Origin: DATBVX01 sp963696675
GTDB taxonomy: Bacteria > Pseudomonadota > Gammaproteobacteria > Steroidobacterales > Steroidobacteraceae
Assembly: GCA_963696675.1 (NCBI GenBank)
Contig: CAVOLM010000038.1
Span: 24,256-88,255, forward strand
Length of the DNA: 64,000 bases
Direction: 5' to 3'
Position 1 is the stretch's first letter; each line of letters begins with the position of its first letter. The translations under genes and the position numbers were made by a program. Shown one piece after another: positions 1-11,089 of this stretch. Under the pieces are notes generated by a model that was not told the origin of the DNA, ran no database searches, and was given only the letters and a program-made list of their open reading frames with translations.

Positions 1-2
1 AG

Positions 3-1722
3 ATTGGTATCGATGAGGAGGGCAAGTTGAGCGCGCGAGGCACCGTTGATCCAGACACCCTGGTCAGCGCGCTCGACGTGGAGATCAAGAGCATCGATCT
101 GCGCACTGCCCAACCATACATCGCGCGCGTGACGGACATGACCCTCCTGTCCGGCAAGCTCGGTGCCAAGGGAAAGCTCGGGGTTACGACGGGATGAGGC
201 CGATTCCCTGCAAGCGGCCTACGCCGGCACGCTCGAGGTTGCCAAGCTTCGAACCATCGACAACGCGCTGGAGCAGGACTTCATTCGCTGGGATCAGCTC
301 GTTGCGACTGGCATCGACTACGACGGCGCTCACTCGCACCTCATCATCAAGCAGATTGCCGCGCGCCGGCCTTACGCGCGCGTGATCATCGCCTCGAACG
401 GAACCATCAATATCACCGAGATCCTCAGGCCCGCCAGCGCCCCTGCGTCGGGCGATAACGCCGCAGCGGCAGCGAAGACGGCGGAGCCCTCGAAGCCGGC
501 AGCCCCCTTCGATGTGCGCATCGGACTCGTGCGCATCGACAAGGGATCAGCCAATTTCGCCGACTTCACGCTGCGACCGAACTTCGCTACCGGAATCCAG
601 GAATTGTCCGGCACGGTCACCGGCTTGTCGTCGAAGCCGGATTCGCGCGCCAAGGTGGATCTGGACGGCAAGGTCGATGCGTATGCACCGATGACGATCG
701 ACGGAGAAGTGAACTATCTCAGCGCCGATTCCTACACCGACCTCAAGCTGGCTTTCGACAACATGGAGCTCACGACCTTCACGCCCTACTCCGGCAAGTT
801 CGCGGGGTATCGCATCGAAAAAGGCAAGCTCTCGGTGCGCCTCGCTTACAAGATCGAGAATCGCAAGCTCGATGCGCAACACAAGGTGATACTGAACCAA
901 TTGCAGCTCGGCGAGCGCGTCGAGAGCAAGGATGCGACCAAGCTTCCGGTGAAACTTGCCATTGCGTTGCTGAAGGATCGCAACGGCGTCATCGATCTGG
1001 ATCTGCCCGTGACCGGAACTCTCGATGATCCAAAATTCCGGCTCGGGCCATTGATCTGGAAAATCGTCGTCAACCTGGTCACCAAGATCGTCACGGCGCC
1101 GTTCGCGTTGATCGGCAAGCTCTTCGGCGGCGGCGATCAAGTCAACCAGCTGCAGTTTGCCGCGGGAAGCAGTGAGCCGCAGGGAGAAAGCATGGCCCGC
1201 ATCGAATCGGTCGGCAAAGCGATGCGTGAGCGGCCAGGGCTGCAGCTCGAGGTGCCCGTCACAGTCAACCCGACACTCGATGGCCCCTTTCTGAAGAAGA
1301 ATGAGCTCGATGAGCGGCTCGTGGCGATCAAGCGACGTGAGCTGCTGGCGAAACGCAAACCGGTTGATGACCTCGATGCCAGCGTGCTGGAGGATCGCCA
1401 GGAGTACTGGCGCTTGCTGCACGAGTACGACAAGGACGCTGCCTTCCTTCCGGAGGCGAGCAAGGAAAAAGGGCGCAAGGCGGACAAGCCGCCAGAGCCG
1501 GAGATACTCGAGGCGGAGATCACGACCCTGCAGGATCTCGCGCTACCAACCATCGAGGTACCCGACACCGACCTCGCGGACCTCGGTAAGGCACGTGCGC
1601 AAAAGGTTCAGGACCTGTTGCTGAGCGCAGGGGATATCGAGCCGGGTCGGCTTTTCATCATCAATGCCGGCCCGGCGCCGACTGAGGGCGAGCTCGTGCG
1701 CATGGAGCTCTCGATGCGCTGA
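3..1722 (+). CDS. DUF748 (AsmA-like) envelope protein, 3' part, frameshifted
   Basis: C-terminal part of a large DUF748 protein. The 5' end lies outside the window. The first 60 or so codons read in frame 3 and the remainder in frame 1, with a single frame change near position 185; the text on both sides is family-like. Seen: repeated beta-rich AsmA/DUF748 segments, then a conserved core around residues RNGVIDLDLPVTGTLDDPKF, and a charged helical tail ending in a short beta segment. DUF748 proteins are inner-membrane anchored, periplasmic, and belong to the AsmA/TamB-like group linked to envelope and lipid homeostasis. No partner gene is visible. Family assignment is strong; the exact role is unknown. 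Confidence 0.8.
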
Positions 1723-1731
1723 TCAAGCACC

Positions 1732-1887
1732 TTACCAGCCGCTCTCTTCGTCCTCCTCGGATTCCTGGGCGGGTGGATGATTCCGCTTCGGGATCGGCGG
1801 CTGCATGTTCGCGGTCCGGCGCAGGAGCAGCAGCCCGCCGACCACGATGCCAAGGACCAGGGCAAAGACCAGGATTGCGCGCAGCAT
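1732..1887 (-). CDS. small single-pass membrane protein (51 aa)
   Basis: A 51-residue protein. It starts MLRAILVFALVLGIVVGG, one transmembrane helix of about 20 residues, followed by Arg-Arg and a hydrophilic tail rich in Pro, Glu, Asp and Ser. Its ATG overlaps the TGA of the upstream thioesterase gene by one base (TGATG), so translation is probably coupled. I do not recognise a family. The overlap, the clean helix and the positive-inside pattern (RR after the helix) make it a credible gene rather than chance. Function unknown. Confidence 0.6.
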   Translation of the reverse strand: MLRAILVFALVLGIVVGGLLLLRRTANMQPPIPKRNHPPAQESEEDEESGW

Positions 1888-2763
1888 CAGCCGCCCTCGT
1901 TCTGCGTCGACAACACGCGAATCAGACCTTCCTGCGCGGTGCTGGCGATGAGCTTGCCGTCGCGCGAAAAGATGCTGCCGCGCGCAAAACCCCGCGCGCC
2001 CGAGGCACTTGGACTGTCAATCGAATAGAGCAACCAGTCGCCGATCTGCACATCGGCATGAAACCACATGGCGTGATCGATGCTCGCCAGGCGCACGTCG
2101 CTGCGCAGCCAGGAGATGCCGTGCGGCAAAGTCGCGGTGTCGAGCAAGTGATAATCCGACACATACGCCAGGAGGCAGCGCTGCAGCGCCTGGTCAATGA
2201 GGGGCACGTCGACGGCACGAAACCAGACATGCTTGATCGGCTCGAGCCTCTCGCGCTTGGAATAGTCGGGCACGCGCACTGGCGCGGAATTCGAACGGGC
2301 GCTGATGCTCGAACAGGCGCCGCAGCTTTTCCGGGATCTGCGGAATCATCTCGCGATGATGCGTGTCCATGTCCTTCAGATCTTCGGGCGGTGGCACCTT
2401 GGGCATCGGGATCTGGTGCTCGACGCCCTGTTGCGGCGCCTGAAAGGATGCCGCCATGTTGAAAATCTGCTGGCCATGCTGGATCGCGGTGACGCGCCGG
2501 CTCGAAAAACTCTGGCCATCACGGCTGCAATCCACTTCATAGACGATGGGAGCGTTGAAGTCTCCCGGGCGCAAGAAATAAGCATGCAGCGAATGTACGA
2601 TGCGCGCTTCCACCGTGGCGTAAGCGGCGACCAGCGCCTGACCCAGTACCTGTCCGCCGAACACCTGGGGTGCGCCGATATCGCGGCTCTCGCCACGAAA
2701 CAGATTGAGCTCGATGCGCTCGAGCTCGAGGAGCCGGAGCAGGTCTGCGAGACGACGGTCCAT
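1887..2763 (-). CDS. tesB: acyl-CoA thioesterase II, frameshifted
   Basis: Hydrolyses acyl-CoA to free fatty acid and CoA; cytoplasmic, double hot-dog fold. The N-terminal hot dog reads from MDRRLADLLRLLELERIE through FGGQVLGQAL and HSLHAYFLRPGD. The reading frame changes near 2280, and the second hot dog continues with SIDHAMWFHAD and ASTAQEGLIR. In the E. coli enzyme the Asp of the first motif and the Gln of the second belong to the catalytic triad, and both are present. The joined length (about 290 aa) is the usual TesB length. The gene is divergent from the homoserine dehydrogenase gene, and its stop overlaps the start of a small membrane protein gene. The break is probably a sequencing indel. 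Confidence 0.88.
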
Positions 2764-2865
2764 AGCAGAGATTGTACTCAGCGCCGTATACGGGCAGCCA
2801 ACTGCCAGGGCACGCCGCAAACACAAGTTGTCGCTGGTGTTACGCGCTGGACTCCGGATCAGCAA

Positions 2866-3850
2866 TTGCCATCAAGAGAGCCGCCGCTTCGAATCGTGCT
2901 GCTGGGGCTTGGTACCGTCGGACTCGGCGTGTACCGCCATCTGGCTCGACCGGCCCGATCTTTTCGAGGTCCTGGATATCGTGGTGCGTGAGCCGGACAA
3001 GCACGCGCATGACGGCGTGCCCGCCGCACTCTTCTCGACTAACGTATGGGAGGCGATCAATCAGCCCGCAGATCTCGTCATCGAGCTGATCGGCGGCCTC
3101 GAGCCGACGGCGGACGTGGTGCACGCCGCGTTGATCCGTGGCCGCAGCGTCGTCACCGCCAACAAGTTCCTGGTCGCTTCGCGCTGGCCGACACTGAAGC
3201 GATTCACGGAAGGGCCGGCGCCTCGCCTGAGCTACTCGGCAGCCGTGGGCGGCGCTGTACCGGTCCTCGAAGCCCTGTCGATATTGCGCCAGGGCCACGC
3301 GATCCACACTGTGCGCGGAATCGTCAACGGCACCTGCAATTTCGTGCTCGATGAGCTCGAGCGTGGAGTGTCCCTCGAGGACGCGATCTCAGAAGCTCAA
3401 GCCCGGGGTTTCGCAGAGGCGGATCCGGGCGCCGACCTGAGCGGCGCGGATGCCGCACAGAAACTCTGCCTGCTGGCGCAGGCAGCATTCGGAGCGACGT
3501 TCCAGCCTTCTGAAATCGACACCACGGGAATTGCGTATCTCACGACTCGGGATACGGCGCAGGCACGCGCCGCCGGCTCCAGGATTCGACTGATCGCCGA
3601 ATGCGTCCGCTCGGGCGGCCGCGTGCATGCTGCGGTAAGGCCGGTTCGTGTCCCACCGCACGGCTTCCTGCACGGCGCCCGTGGGGAAGAAAACCGCATC
3701 GAAATCACGACGACGGACGGACAGTACGTGCGTCTGCGCGGCAAGGGCGCCGGCCGCTGGCCGACCGCCCTCGCCGTTCTCGGCGACGTGCTACGACATT
3801 CTTCGAGTGCGCAGCGCCGCAGTGCCCGCGGCACGCGCCAGTTTCAATAG
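2866..3850 (+). CDS. hom: homoserine dehydrogenase, frameshifted near N-terminus
   Basis: NAD(P)-dependent reduction of aspartate semialdehyde to homoserine (Thr/Met pathway). The Rossmann motif LGLGTVGLG lies in frame 1. The frame changes near 2943, and the rest reads in frame 2: VVTANKFLVA, SAAVGGAVPVLEAL, GIVNGTCNFVLDEL and GADLSGADAAQKLCLLA, all typical of the HSD catalytic domain. I set the start at the TTG codon just before the Rossmann strand; an upstream start after another indel is possible. At about 328 residues there is no room for the C-terminal ACT domain of longer forms. The 3' end overlaps the convergent azurin gene by 7 bases. Confidence 0.85.
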
Positions 3851-4290
3851 ATGAACTTGCCGCGCATCAGGCCGTAATGGCCAGGAAATGAGCAGAAGAA
3901 CGTGTAGTCACCGCCCTTGGTGAGCTTCGAAAGCGGGAACTTCACGGAAGTCGATTCGCCACCGCCGATCACCTTGGTGTGCGCGATGATTCGCTTGTCA
4001 TCGAGCGGCAGGTACTCCTTGTCGAGCCCTGCGGCCATGCCCGCATTGGCAACGGCGGTGTAGTCGGCAGTTTTCGCGAGCACCCAGTTGTGGCCCATGG
4101 TCTGCTTGGGCAGCTTGCCGACGTGCTTGAGCGTCACTTCGACGTCGGTGCAGTCCGCGCCGACCTTGAGCTCCGTGACGTTGTACTTCATCAGGTCGTT
4201 ACCCTCGATGGCGAGGTTGCAGGTCTTCGCCGCCAGCGCCAGGTTCGCACACGACAGCAGTGCAACACCGAGGATCAGCTTCTTGATCAT
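3844..4290 (-). CDS. azu: azurin, periplasmic blue copper protein
   Basis: Small type-1 copper electron carrier. Signal peptide MIKKLILGVALLSCANLALA, then mature protein AKTCNLAIEGND. Copper ligands are visible: His in MGHNWV, Cys and His in FFCSFPGH, and Met in GLMRGK near the end. The disulfide pair CN..DC is also present. Length 148 aa fits the family (about 128 mature). The ATG at 4290 is preceded by GGAGG at ideal spacing, which favours it over an in-frame TTG 15 bases upstream. Intact, with no frame break. It could serve as periplasmic electron acceptor or donor for redox enzymes elsewhere in the genome; no partner is coded immediately beside it. Confidence 0.95.
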   Translation of the reverse strand: MIKKLILGVALLSCANLALAAKTCNLAIEGNDLMKYNVTELKVGADCTDVEVTLKHVGKLPKQTMGHNWVLAKTADYTAVANAGMAAGLDKEYLPLDDKRIIAHTKVIGGGESTSVKFPLSKLTKGGDYTFFCSFPGHYGLMRGKFIY

Positions 4291-4321
4291 TGAGTTCGCC
4301 TCCAATGTTATGAGTCTTGAT

Positions 4322-5366
4322 TCAGCTGCCTGCCACGCCCAGGCGCTTTTGCATGATAGGACTTGTGGTGGTGTATTGCAGGAACTGCTTCTTTTCCGGG
4401 TAGAGGTGATGCTGGATGCCGAATGCCGCCAGCGCTGCCTCGTGAAACCCGCTGAGAATCAGCTTCTTCTTCCCGGGATAATGATTGATGTCGCCCACCG
4501 CGAAGATGCCGGGCACGCTGGTCTGGAATTTCTCGGTGTCCACGCGGATCGCACGCTTGTCGAGGTCCAATCCCCACTCCGCGATCGGGACCAAGCTTCG
4601 GATGCAGGCCGAAGAAAGCGAGTACGTGCTCTGCGCCAAGCTCGTGTTGGGCACCATCGGTTCCCGAGACGACGATGCCTTTGAGCTCGTTGCCGGCAAC
4701 CAGGAGGCTTTCCGCGATGCCCTCGATGTATCGCATGCGTCCGGCCGCGACCTGTTCGCGCATCCTTGCGACGGAGGCCGGTGCCGCGCGAAATTCAGCA
4801 CGACGATGCACGAGCGTGAGGTTGCGCGCCTTGCCGCACAGGTCCAGTACCCAGTCGAGCGCCGAATCGCCACCACCGAAGATGACGAGGTCCCTGCCAT
4901 GAAATGCCGGCGCGCTCTTGATGCGGTAGTGAATCTGTCGTCCCTCGAGTGCTTCAGCCCCTTCGACACCGAGACGACGCGGCTGAAATGAGCCGACGCC
5001 GCCCGCAATGACAATCGTGCGCGTGCGAAACGTGGTGCCGATTGCCGTGCGCACGAAAAACCGCTGTTCTCCTTCCTTGCGAACTTCGGTGACTTCCTGG
5101 CCGAGATGAAAGATCGCCTTGAATGGCTTGATCTGCTGCAACAGCCGGTCCACGAGCTCCTGCGCGCCACACACTGGGAGCGCCGGGATGTCGTAAATGG
5201 GTTTGTCCGGGTAGAGCTCAGTACATTGCCCGCCCGGATGCGCGAGCGAATCGACGACGTGCGCGGAGATGCCCAGTAGCCCAAGCTCGAAGACCTGGAA
5301 CAGGCCGCACGGGCCTGCGCCGACGATGACCACGTCACATTCGATCGGTCCGTTGCTTTCAGCCAC
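4322..5366 (-). CDS. ferredoxin--NADP(+) reductase, TrxR-like type, frameshifted
   Basis: FAD/NAD(P) enzyme moving electrons between NADPH and ferredoxin or flavodoxin. FAD-binding VIVGAGPCGLFQ and GGQCTELYP are at the N-terminus, followed by NADPH-binding FGGGDSALDWVLDL. The frame changes near 4580, after which VPGIFAVGDINHYPGKKKLIL (FAD domain end) and HHLYPEKKQFL follow. The CxxC redox pair of thioredoxin reductase is absent, which is why I call it the YumC-like FNR family. Joined length about 347 aa matches. On the minus strand the azurin gene follows about 30 bases downstream, so the two may be co-transcribed; an electron-transfer link is inference. Confidence 0.87.
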
Positions 5367-5397
5367 TCGAGGCGTCCTGGAAAAGCCGGTGGGGCGG

Positions 5398-8141
5398 CTA
5401 TTCTACAGGGCCCGTTTGCAGACTGTCGGCAATGGACGCGCTCGGATGGCGCGGGCCGTCGCTCGAGGTCAGGACGACCCGATGGAAGGCTGGTTGCTAG
5501 CGTCGGCGCGGGAGCATCGACACGCACGGCGGGATGTTCCGTCTCCGCGACCTGCAGGCGGGCATCGTCTGCGCGACCCAGCAGCATCGACATGCGGTTT
5601 TGCGTGGTCCGTACGATCTTCAGGACTTCCGAGGCGACTGTTGGCCGCTCGATGTAGTACCCCTGCACGCAAACATCGCCGCAGGCGGTGAGGAAATCGA
5701 GCTGTGCTGGTCGTTCGACGCCCTCGGCCGTGACCTGCAGGTTGAGATTGCGACACAGGCTGATGATCGAGCGCACGATGGCGGCAGACCGGGAGTTCGT
5801 ATCGACGTCCGCGATCAGGCTGCGATCGAGCTTGACGCGATTGAGCGGCAGCTTTTCCAGTGAGGTGAGCGAGGAGAAGCCAGTGCCGAAATCATCCAGC
5901 GCAATACCGACGCCGAGCGCGCGCAGGCCCTTGAGCGCATCGACGGTAACGGCACCAGTCTGGAGCATGGTTTCGGTGAGCTCGAGCTCCAGGCACGCCG
6001 GATCGAGTTTGTTGGTGGCGAGCAGCCGCTCCACTGTATTGACGAAGTCACCGGTCAGAAACTGCTGAGAGCACACGTTCAGGGCCACTTTGGCCTGCGG
6101 CCAGCCGCTGCGCCGCCAGAGCTCCGCCGCCTGTGCGGCCTGACGCATGACCCACCCGCTGATCTCGACGATGAGCCCGGACTGCTCGGCGATCGCCAGA
6201 AACTCTGCCGCTGGGACAATGCGTCCTTTCGGCTGGCGCCAGCGCAGCAATGCCTCGACAGCCGTGGTCTCCAGCGTGAGCAACGACACCTGGGGCTGAA
6301 AGTGCAGCATGAGGTCGTGTTCCTCGACCGCGCGACGCAATGCCTGCTCGGTCTGGAAACGGCTGCTCGCGGTGAGCAGCAGCTCCGGGCTGTACACGCA
6401 CGAGCGGTTGCGGCCCATTTCCTTGGCACGAAACAGCGCGGCGTCCGCGGCTCGAAGCAGTGTGGGCACATCCCGGCCGTGATTCGGAAACACGGCCGCG
6501 CCCAGGCTCATTCCGATCAGCAGCTCACGTTGGCCCACCGCGATCGGTCGATGGAACTCGTGCCACCATCTGCTGGGTGCGGCGTTCGAGCTCCTCCGGC
6601 GCATCGCCACCCTCGAGGATCAGCGTGAATTCGTCACCGCCGAGCCGCGCCACGAAGCCAGTGTCGCCCGCTGCTGCACGCAGGCGCTCGCCGATCACCC
6701 GCAGCACGCGATCGCCGAACTCATGTCCCAGGCTGTCGTTGATCATCTTGAAGTTGTCGAGATCCACGAACAGCACCGTGAGCTGGCGCTGCTCCGCGGT
6801 GGCGCTCGCCAGCATCGAGGTGAGTTGCATGAACAGATGGCGTCGATTGGGGAGGGAGGTCAGCGGATCATGATTGGCCAGATGCTTGAGCTGGCGCGTG
6901 CGGCGCGCGACGCGATCCTCGAGCTCCGCCTGATGAGTGCGCACGATACGCTCAGCACTCGCGAGCTCGGCCGCCATGTGGTTGAACGCTCCGGCAAGTT
7001 CATCGAGCTCGCGCACGCCACCTTGCGGAACACGCGTGGTCAGTGCTCCGGCTGCGAGCCGCCGCGTGGCCGCAGTGAGACGCTTGGCCGGTAGCGTGAT
7101 GCCGTACAGGGTGGCTGCGGTCACGAGCAGAATCACGCCCATCACCGCCAGACTCACCAGGGCAATCATGCGCTCGGCATCCTGGGCCGTAGCGCGCGCT
7201 TCACCTGCCGAGGCTGCAAGCGCGCGCAGCGCGGGCTCTTCGAAACTTACGCGCACCTGCTCGACGAGGTCTGCGCCCGCTGCCGCGAAAGTGCGTCGGC
7301 TCGATTCCAGCTCGGTGTCGAGTTTGCGCGCGGCGCGATGCAGACGTGTCGCATCGTCGAAATCGCCCTGCACCAGGTCGAACCAGGCGATACCCGGCGA
7401 GCGCTTGAGCTCGTCGGCGTGCTCGAGGAGCTTGCGTCGGAATGCGACTTCGCGCTTGGCGCCTTCGGTGACACTGCGGACACTCGGCTGCGCCAGTTGT
7501 GCGCTGAGACTATCGCGAACCGCATCGAGCGCCTGGCTCAACTCCGAAAGAGAGCGGCGCGCCATGACGTTCTCGCCGACGCGCTGGCCACTCGCGCCAG
7601 CCGAGCCGATGCGCTGACCGAGCGCATCCATGAGTGACCAACAGGAGGCGAGCAGCTCGGCACGGCGGTCGAACTGGTCCATCAATGCGACGCCAGCGTG
7701 CTCGTGTTCCTCGAGCATCTTGGGCAGGTCATCGCGCGGATCGACGTTGAGTTGTGGCCGCAGGTGCTTGAGGTGCTCGGCGACGGCGTCCTGCAAGTCG
7801 AGGCGAGCGCTCTCGATGGCCGCGCGATCCTGGCGCGAGCCGGGTTTCAGATACGTGAGCACGGTGCGATCGAAAGCACCGATGGCGTCGGCGAGCGTGC
7901 GTGCGCGGTGCGCGAGCGGTTCGAGCTCTTCCTGCACGCGTGCCGCATTTTGCGTGGCGAGCCGGGTGCTGCGTTGGACGAGCACGTTACCCGTCAGACA
8001 CACCACCATGATTGCCATGAGGCCCAGGGCCAGCCATGCGCCGAGCGATGGCCGAAAGCTACGGGCGCGCGGCTGCGCCGGGGCGGCTTCCGGAGCCGGC
8101 AGGTGCGGTGGCACGTGATCGGTTCGAGTGCCGGTTTCCAT
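5398..8141 (-). CDS. membrane GGDEF/EAL c-di-GMP protein, frameshifted
   Basis: Bifunctional-looking cyclic di-GMP enzyme. Order: Pro-rich cytoplasmic tail, TM helix near residues 30-50, periplasmic helical region of about 260 residues, a second TM (MIALVSLAVMGVILLV), HAMP linker (PAKRLTAATRRLAAGAL), coiled coil (ELEDRVARRTRQ), then GGDEF with intact ARLGGDEFTLIL. The frame changes near 6555, inside the GGDEF domain. The EAL domain follows with AVEALLRW, ELTETML, ALDDFGTGFSSL, KLDRS and TAEGVER, all looking catalytically competent. The C-terminal end is uncertain: the frame runs open into the neighbouring gene, and TAG stops in other frames near 5398-5405 are the likely true end. The sensed signal is unknown. 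Confidence 0.85.
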
Positions 8142-8311
8142 GCGCCGAGGCGAGCGGACGATAGTTGCAGGACCATGTCAGGACTGGGCTTTTCCTGCTG
8201 CGCCACAGGTCTCAGCGTTTACCCTACAGTCGCCACGTTATGACCAATCCGGGCGCTCATTGTAGGATGTGCGCCCCCAATGGCCCTGAACCCGGGACAC
8301 GGATCACAGTC

Positions 8312-9664
8312 ATGACGACCTCCAAGAACCCCGCTTCCGCCTCCGCGGGCACCCTGACCAACGAAGAGCTGCATCGGCGTCGGGCGAATGCAGTGCCGCG
8401 CGGCGTGTCGAATCTACTCGCTGTCTATGCCGATCACGCGAGCAATGCCGAAGTGTGGGACGTCGAAGGCCGCCGCTTCATCGACTTCGCCAGCGGCATC
8501 GCGGTGCTGAACACCGGGCACATTCATCCGAAGATGCGGGCTGCGGTTGCCGAGCAGCTCTCCCGGCTGTCACACGCCTGCTTTCAGGTCACTCCGTACG
8601 AGAGTTACATCGCACTCGCCGAACGGCTCAACGCCATCGCGCCCGGCTCGACGCCAAAGAAGACGATCTTCTTGTCCACTGGTGCCGAAGCCGTGGAGAA
8701 CGCCGTCAAGATTGCGCGCTACCACACCAACCGTTCCGCGGTGATCGCCTTCAGCGGCAGCTTTCACGGCCGCACCCTGATGTGCGTCGGCCTCACCGGC
8801 AAGGTGCAGCCCTACAAGGCGGGCTTTGGGCCGATGCCGCCAGAGATCTTCCATGTGCCCTTCCCGATCGGCTACCACGGCATCACGCCTGAGGATTCTT
8901 TCCGCGCGCTCGATCAGCTCTTCAAGGCAGACGTCGATCCCGCACGCGTGGCGGCCATCATCATCGAGCCAGTACTCGGCGAGGGTGGCTTCTACATCGC
9001 ACCGCCCGCGTTCCTGCAGAAGCTGCGCCAGCTGTGCGACAGCCACGGAATTGTTCTGATTGCCGATGAGATTCAGACCGGTTTCGGACGCACGGGTCGC
9101 ATGTTCGCCATCGAGCACTCGGGCGTTGAACCGGACCTGATGACGATTGCCAAGAGTCTCGCCGGTGGCGTGCCGCTGTCAGCAGTCGTCGGCAAGGCGC
9201 CGATCATGGACGCACCGCCCCCGGGAGGACTCGGAGGCACGTTCGCGGGATCGCCACTGGGCTGCGCGGCGGGGCTCGCGATCCTGGAGGTGATCCGTCA
9301 GGAAAATCTCCTCGAGCGCTCGCGCCAGATCGGTGATCGAATGCTGGCGCGGCTCAAGGCCCTGCAGCTGAGACTGCCCTGCATCGGAGACGTCCGCGGT
9401 CTCGGCGCGATGGTCTCCATGGAGCTGGTCCGCAATCGGGATGCGAACGCACCGGATGCGGATCTCACCAAGGCGCTGACCCAGGCGGCTGGGCGCAAGG
9501 GCCTGATCCTGCTTTCTTGCGGTGTGCGCAGTAACGTCATCCGCTTCCTCGCACCACTCACCGCGAGCGATGCGATCATCGATGAGGGCCTGCAGATCGT
9601 CGAGGATTGCCTGAAGGAGCTCACGGGTAGCCAGCGCAATACTGCCGCTGCTGCCGCCGGCTGA
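8312..9664 (+). CDS. gabT: 4-aminobutyrate aminotransferase-like class III transaminase
   Basis: PLP-dependent aminotransferase, intact, 450 aa. Seen: FLSTGAEAVENAVKIAR (PLP phosphate region), FSGSFHGRTL, IIEPVLGEGGF, IADEIQTGFGRTG with the Asp that pairs with the PLP ring, and MTIAKSLAGGVPL containing the Schiff-base lysine. These match GabT more closely than ornithine or acetylornithine transaminases, but substrate is inferred. The ATG at 8312 (MTTSKNP) fits the family N-terminus; the frame is open further upstream without family similarity. Divergent from the GGDEF/EAL gene across a 170-base promoter region. No succinate-semialdehyde dehydrogenase lies next to it. Confidence 0.88.
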   Translation: MTTSKNPASASAGTLTNEELHRRRANAVPRGVSNLLAVYADHASNAEVWDVEGRRFIDFASGIAVLNTGHIHPKMRAAVAEQLSRLSHACFQVTPYESYIALAERLNAIAPGSTPKKTIFLSTGAEAVENAVKIARYHTNRSAVIAFSGSFHGRTLMCVGLTGKVQPYKAGFGPMPPEIFHVPFPIGYHGITPEDSFRALDQLFKADVDPARVAAIIIEPVLGEGGFYIAPPAFLQKLRQLCDSHGIVLIADEIQTGFGRTGRMFAIEHSGVEPDLMTIAKSLAGGVPLSAVVGKAPIMDAPPPGGLGGTFAGSPLGCAAGLAILEVIRQENLLERSRQIGDRMLARLKALQLRLPCIGDVRGLGAMVSMELVRNRDANAPDADLTKALTQAAGRKGLILLSCGVRSNVIRFLAPLTASDAIIDEGLQIVEDCLKELTGSQRNTAAAAAG

Positions 9665-9681
9665 CCCGGCGCAATCGGATT

Positions 9682-11060
9682 TCAGTGTCCCTGAGCGAAG
9701 CCCAGCTGCGCGAGCTTGGTTCTCATCTGCTCGCCGATGTAGAGCTGTGGCTGTGAGGGATCGAGCCCCTCTTCTTCTTCTCGCTTCGCGATGATGCGTT
9801 GGGTGCGCGTGAACGCATCGAGGAGTGAGCTGCTCGCGGGTAGCGCCGCGCGAAACAGCGCTTCGCCAAAATAGGTGAGCTCGCGCTCATCACTGCAGCC
9901 GAACGAGGTTCGATCAGCGCTCGCTGCAGTAAAGATGATCGTGTGATCGTCCTTGAGCGGGTCGATGAACGTGCCTGAATAGCACGCGGACACGATGATC
10001 ACACGCCATCGAATGCCGGAGTCCTGCAGTGCCTCTTTCAGATCGTCCACGTAAAGATCGTTGAAGGGCATTCCGAGCCTCGCTGACGGCGACCGAACCT
10101 TCGTCCGAACCGTGGGAGGTGATGTACAGCACGAGTACATCGTTCGCGACATCCATCTTCGCGGCGACACCGGCCAGTGAGCGCCGCAGTGCCGTCGAGC
10201 TCGCGAGCAGTGCATCGCGCGCGGGCTCGGGTGAATTCGCCAGGATCAGCGAATGCTGGCGAAGGTCGAAGCGCTGTGCCAAAGCATCGCGCGCAAGCCG
10301 CGACCTCCTTGGAAAACAGTTCCTGGCCGCCATCGCCGGCGAACCCGAGGAAATACACGTCGGCCCGAGCGGGATCCTGGCCTTGCAGATCCGCGAGCGC
10401 GCCGCTCGAGAAGTTCGGGCTGGCGGTAGATCTGCTCCTCGGCGCCACTCCAGTCGAGCGCATCCTCCTCGCTGTCATCGCCCGAGTACCAGAACTGCGG
10501 GCGCATCATCACGGTCGCGCCGTACACCCACACCATGATCAGGACAATCGCCACAGAGCCCACGAGGGCGCTGATCGTGGGCTCATTGCCCACGCTGCGC
10601 TTGGCGCGAAACAGGTAGATTGCGGCCACCGCCGCGATGAGCAGCCCGAGCCAGCGCGCCACCGGTGTGTCTTGTGCGAAGTGCTCCGCCGCGAGCGCCA
10701 GGACCGTGAGCAGCGGCAGCATGCTGGCCGCGGCAATCGATGAGCGGCCCAGCACCGCCGCGCCGTGACTGGTTGGTGTGAAGAGCACGAACAGCGCGAA
10801 CGCGACCAGCGTGAGCCAGCCGAGTTGCGCCAGGGCGTATTGCGCGAAGAAGGCCTCTTCGCCCGCGCCCAGACGGTCGTATGCGATCCAGATGAGCGCC
10901 GCAATCGATGTGAACAGCAGTACCTGCCGCGCTGACGGCACAACCGCGCTCGCATCGACCTTGCGAAATGCGAGCAGTCGCAGGCCTGCGATCACGTTGC
11001 TGAGAAACGGACGTGAAACCGCAGCGGGTCCGGGTTGCTCCGCCGAGTGCGAGAGCGATG
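9682..11060 (-). CDS. membrane C13-family (caspase-like) cysteine peptidase, heavily frameshifted
   Basis: Reconstructed from at least four overlapping frames. N-terminal part has several hydrophobic helices (VLLFTSIAALIWIAYD, LGWLTLVAFALFVLF, LGLLIAAVAAIYLF, AIVLIMVWVYG). The soluble part then reads ADVYFLGFAGDGGQELF, LILANSPEPARDALLASS, DVLVLYITSHGSDEG and WRVIIVSACYSGTFIDPL. The His of SHG and Cys of SACYSG are the catalytic dyad of the legumain/caspase fold. The C-terminus TSFGCSDERELTYFGEALF and IIAKREEEEGLDPSQPQ fits bacterial C13 peptidases of Xanthomonas-type genomes. The start is not resolved; the frame is open into the YcxB-like gene upstream, so a genuine fusion cannot be excluded. 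Substrate unknown. Confidence 0.72.
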
Positions 11061-11089
11061 GCGATGAGCACCCGCAGCTGACAGCGCCT

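Noticed and set aside
547..1422. 291-residue open frame on the minus strand
   Set aside because: It is the antisense shadow of the DUF748 gene; text is low-complexity His/Arg/Leu without family pattern.
2305..2991. 228-residue plus-strand frame covering tesB
   Set aside because: Only its last part (LRIVLLGLGTVGLG) is real, being the N-terminus of homoserine dehydrogenase; the rest is antisense of tesB.
4322..5380. EAL protein fused to the ferredoxin reductase
   Set aside because: The shared open frame passes out-of-frame through the first two thirds of the reductase; it is a product of missing stops caused by indels.
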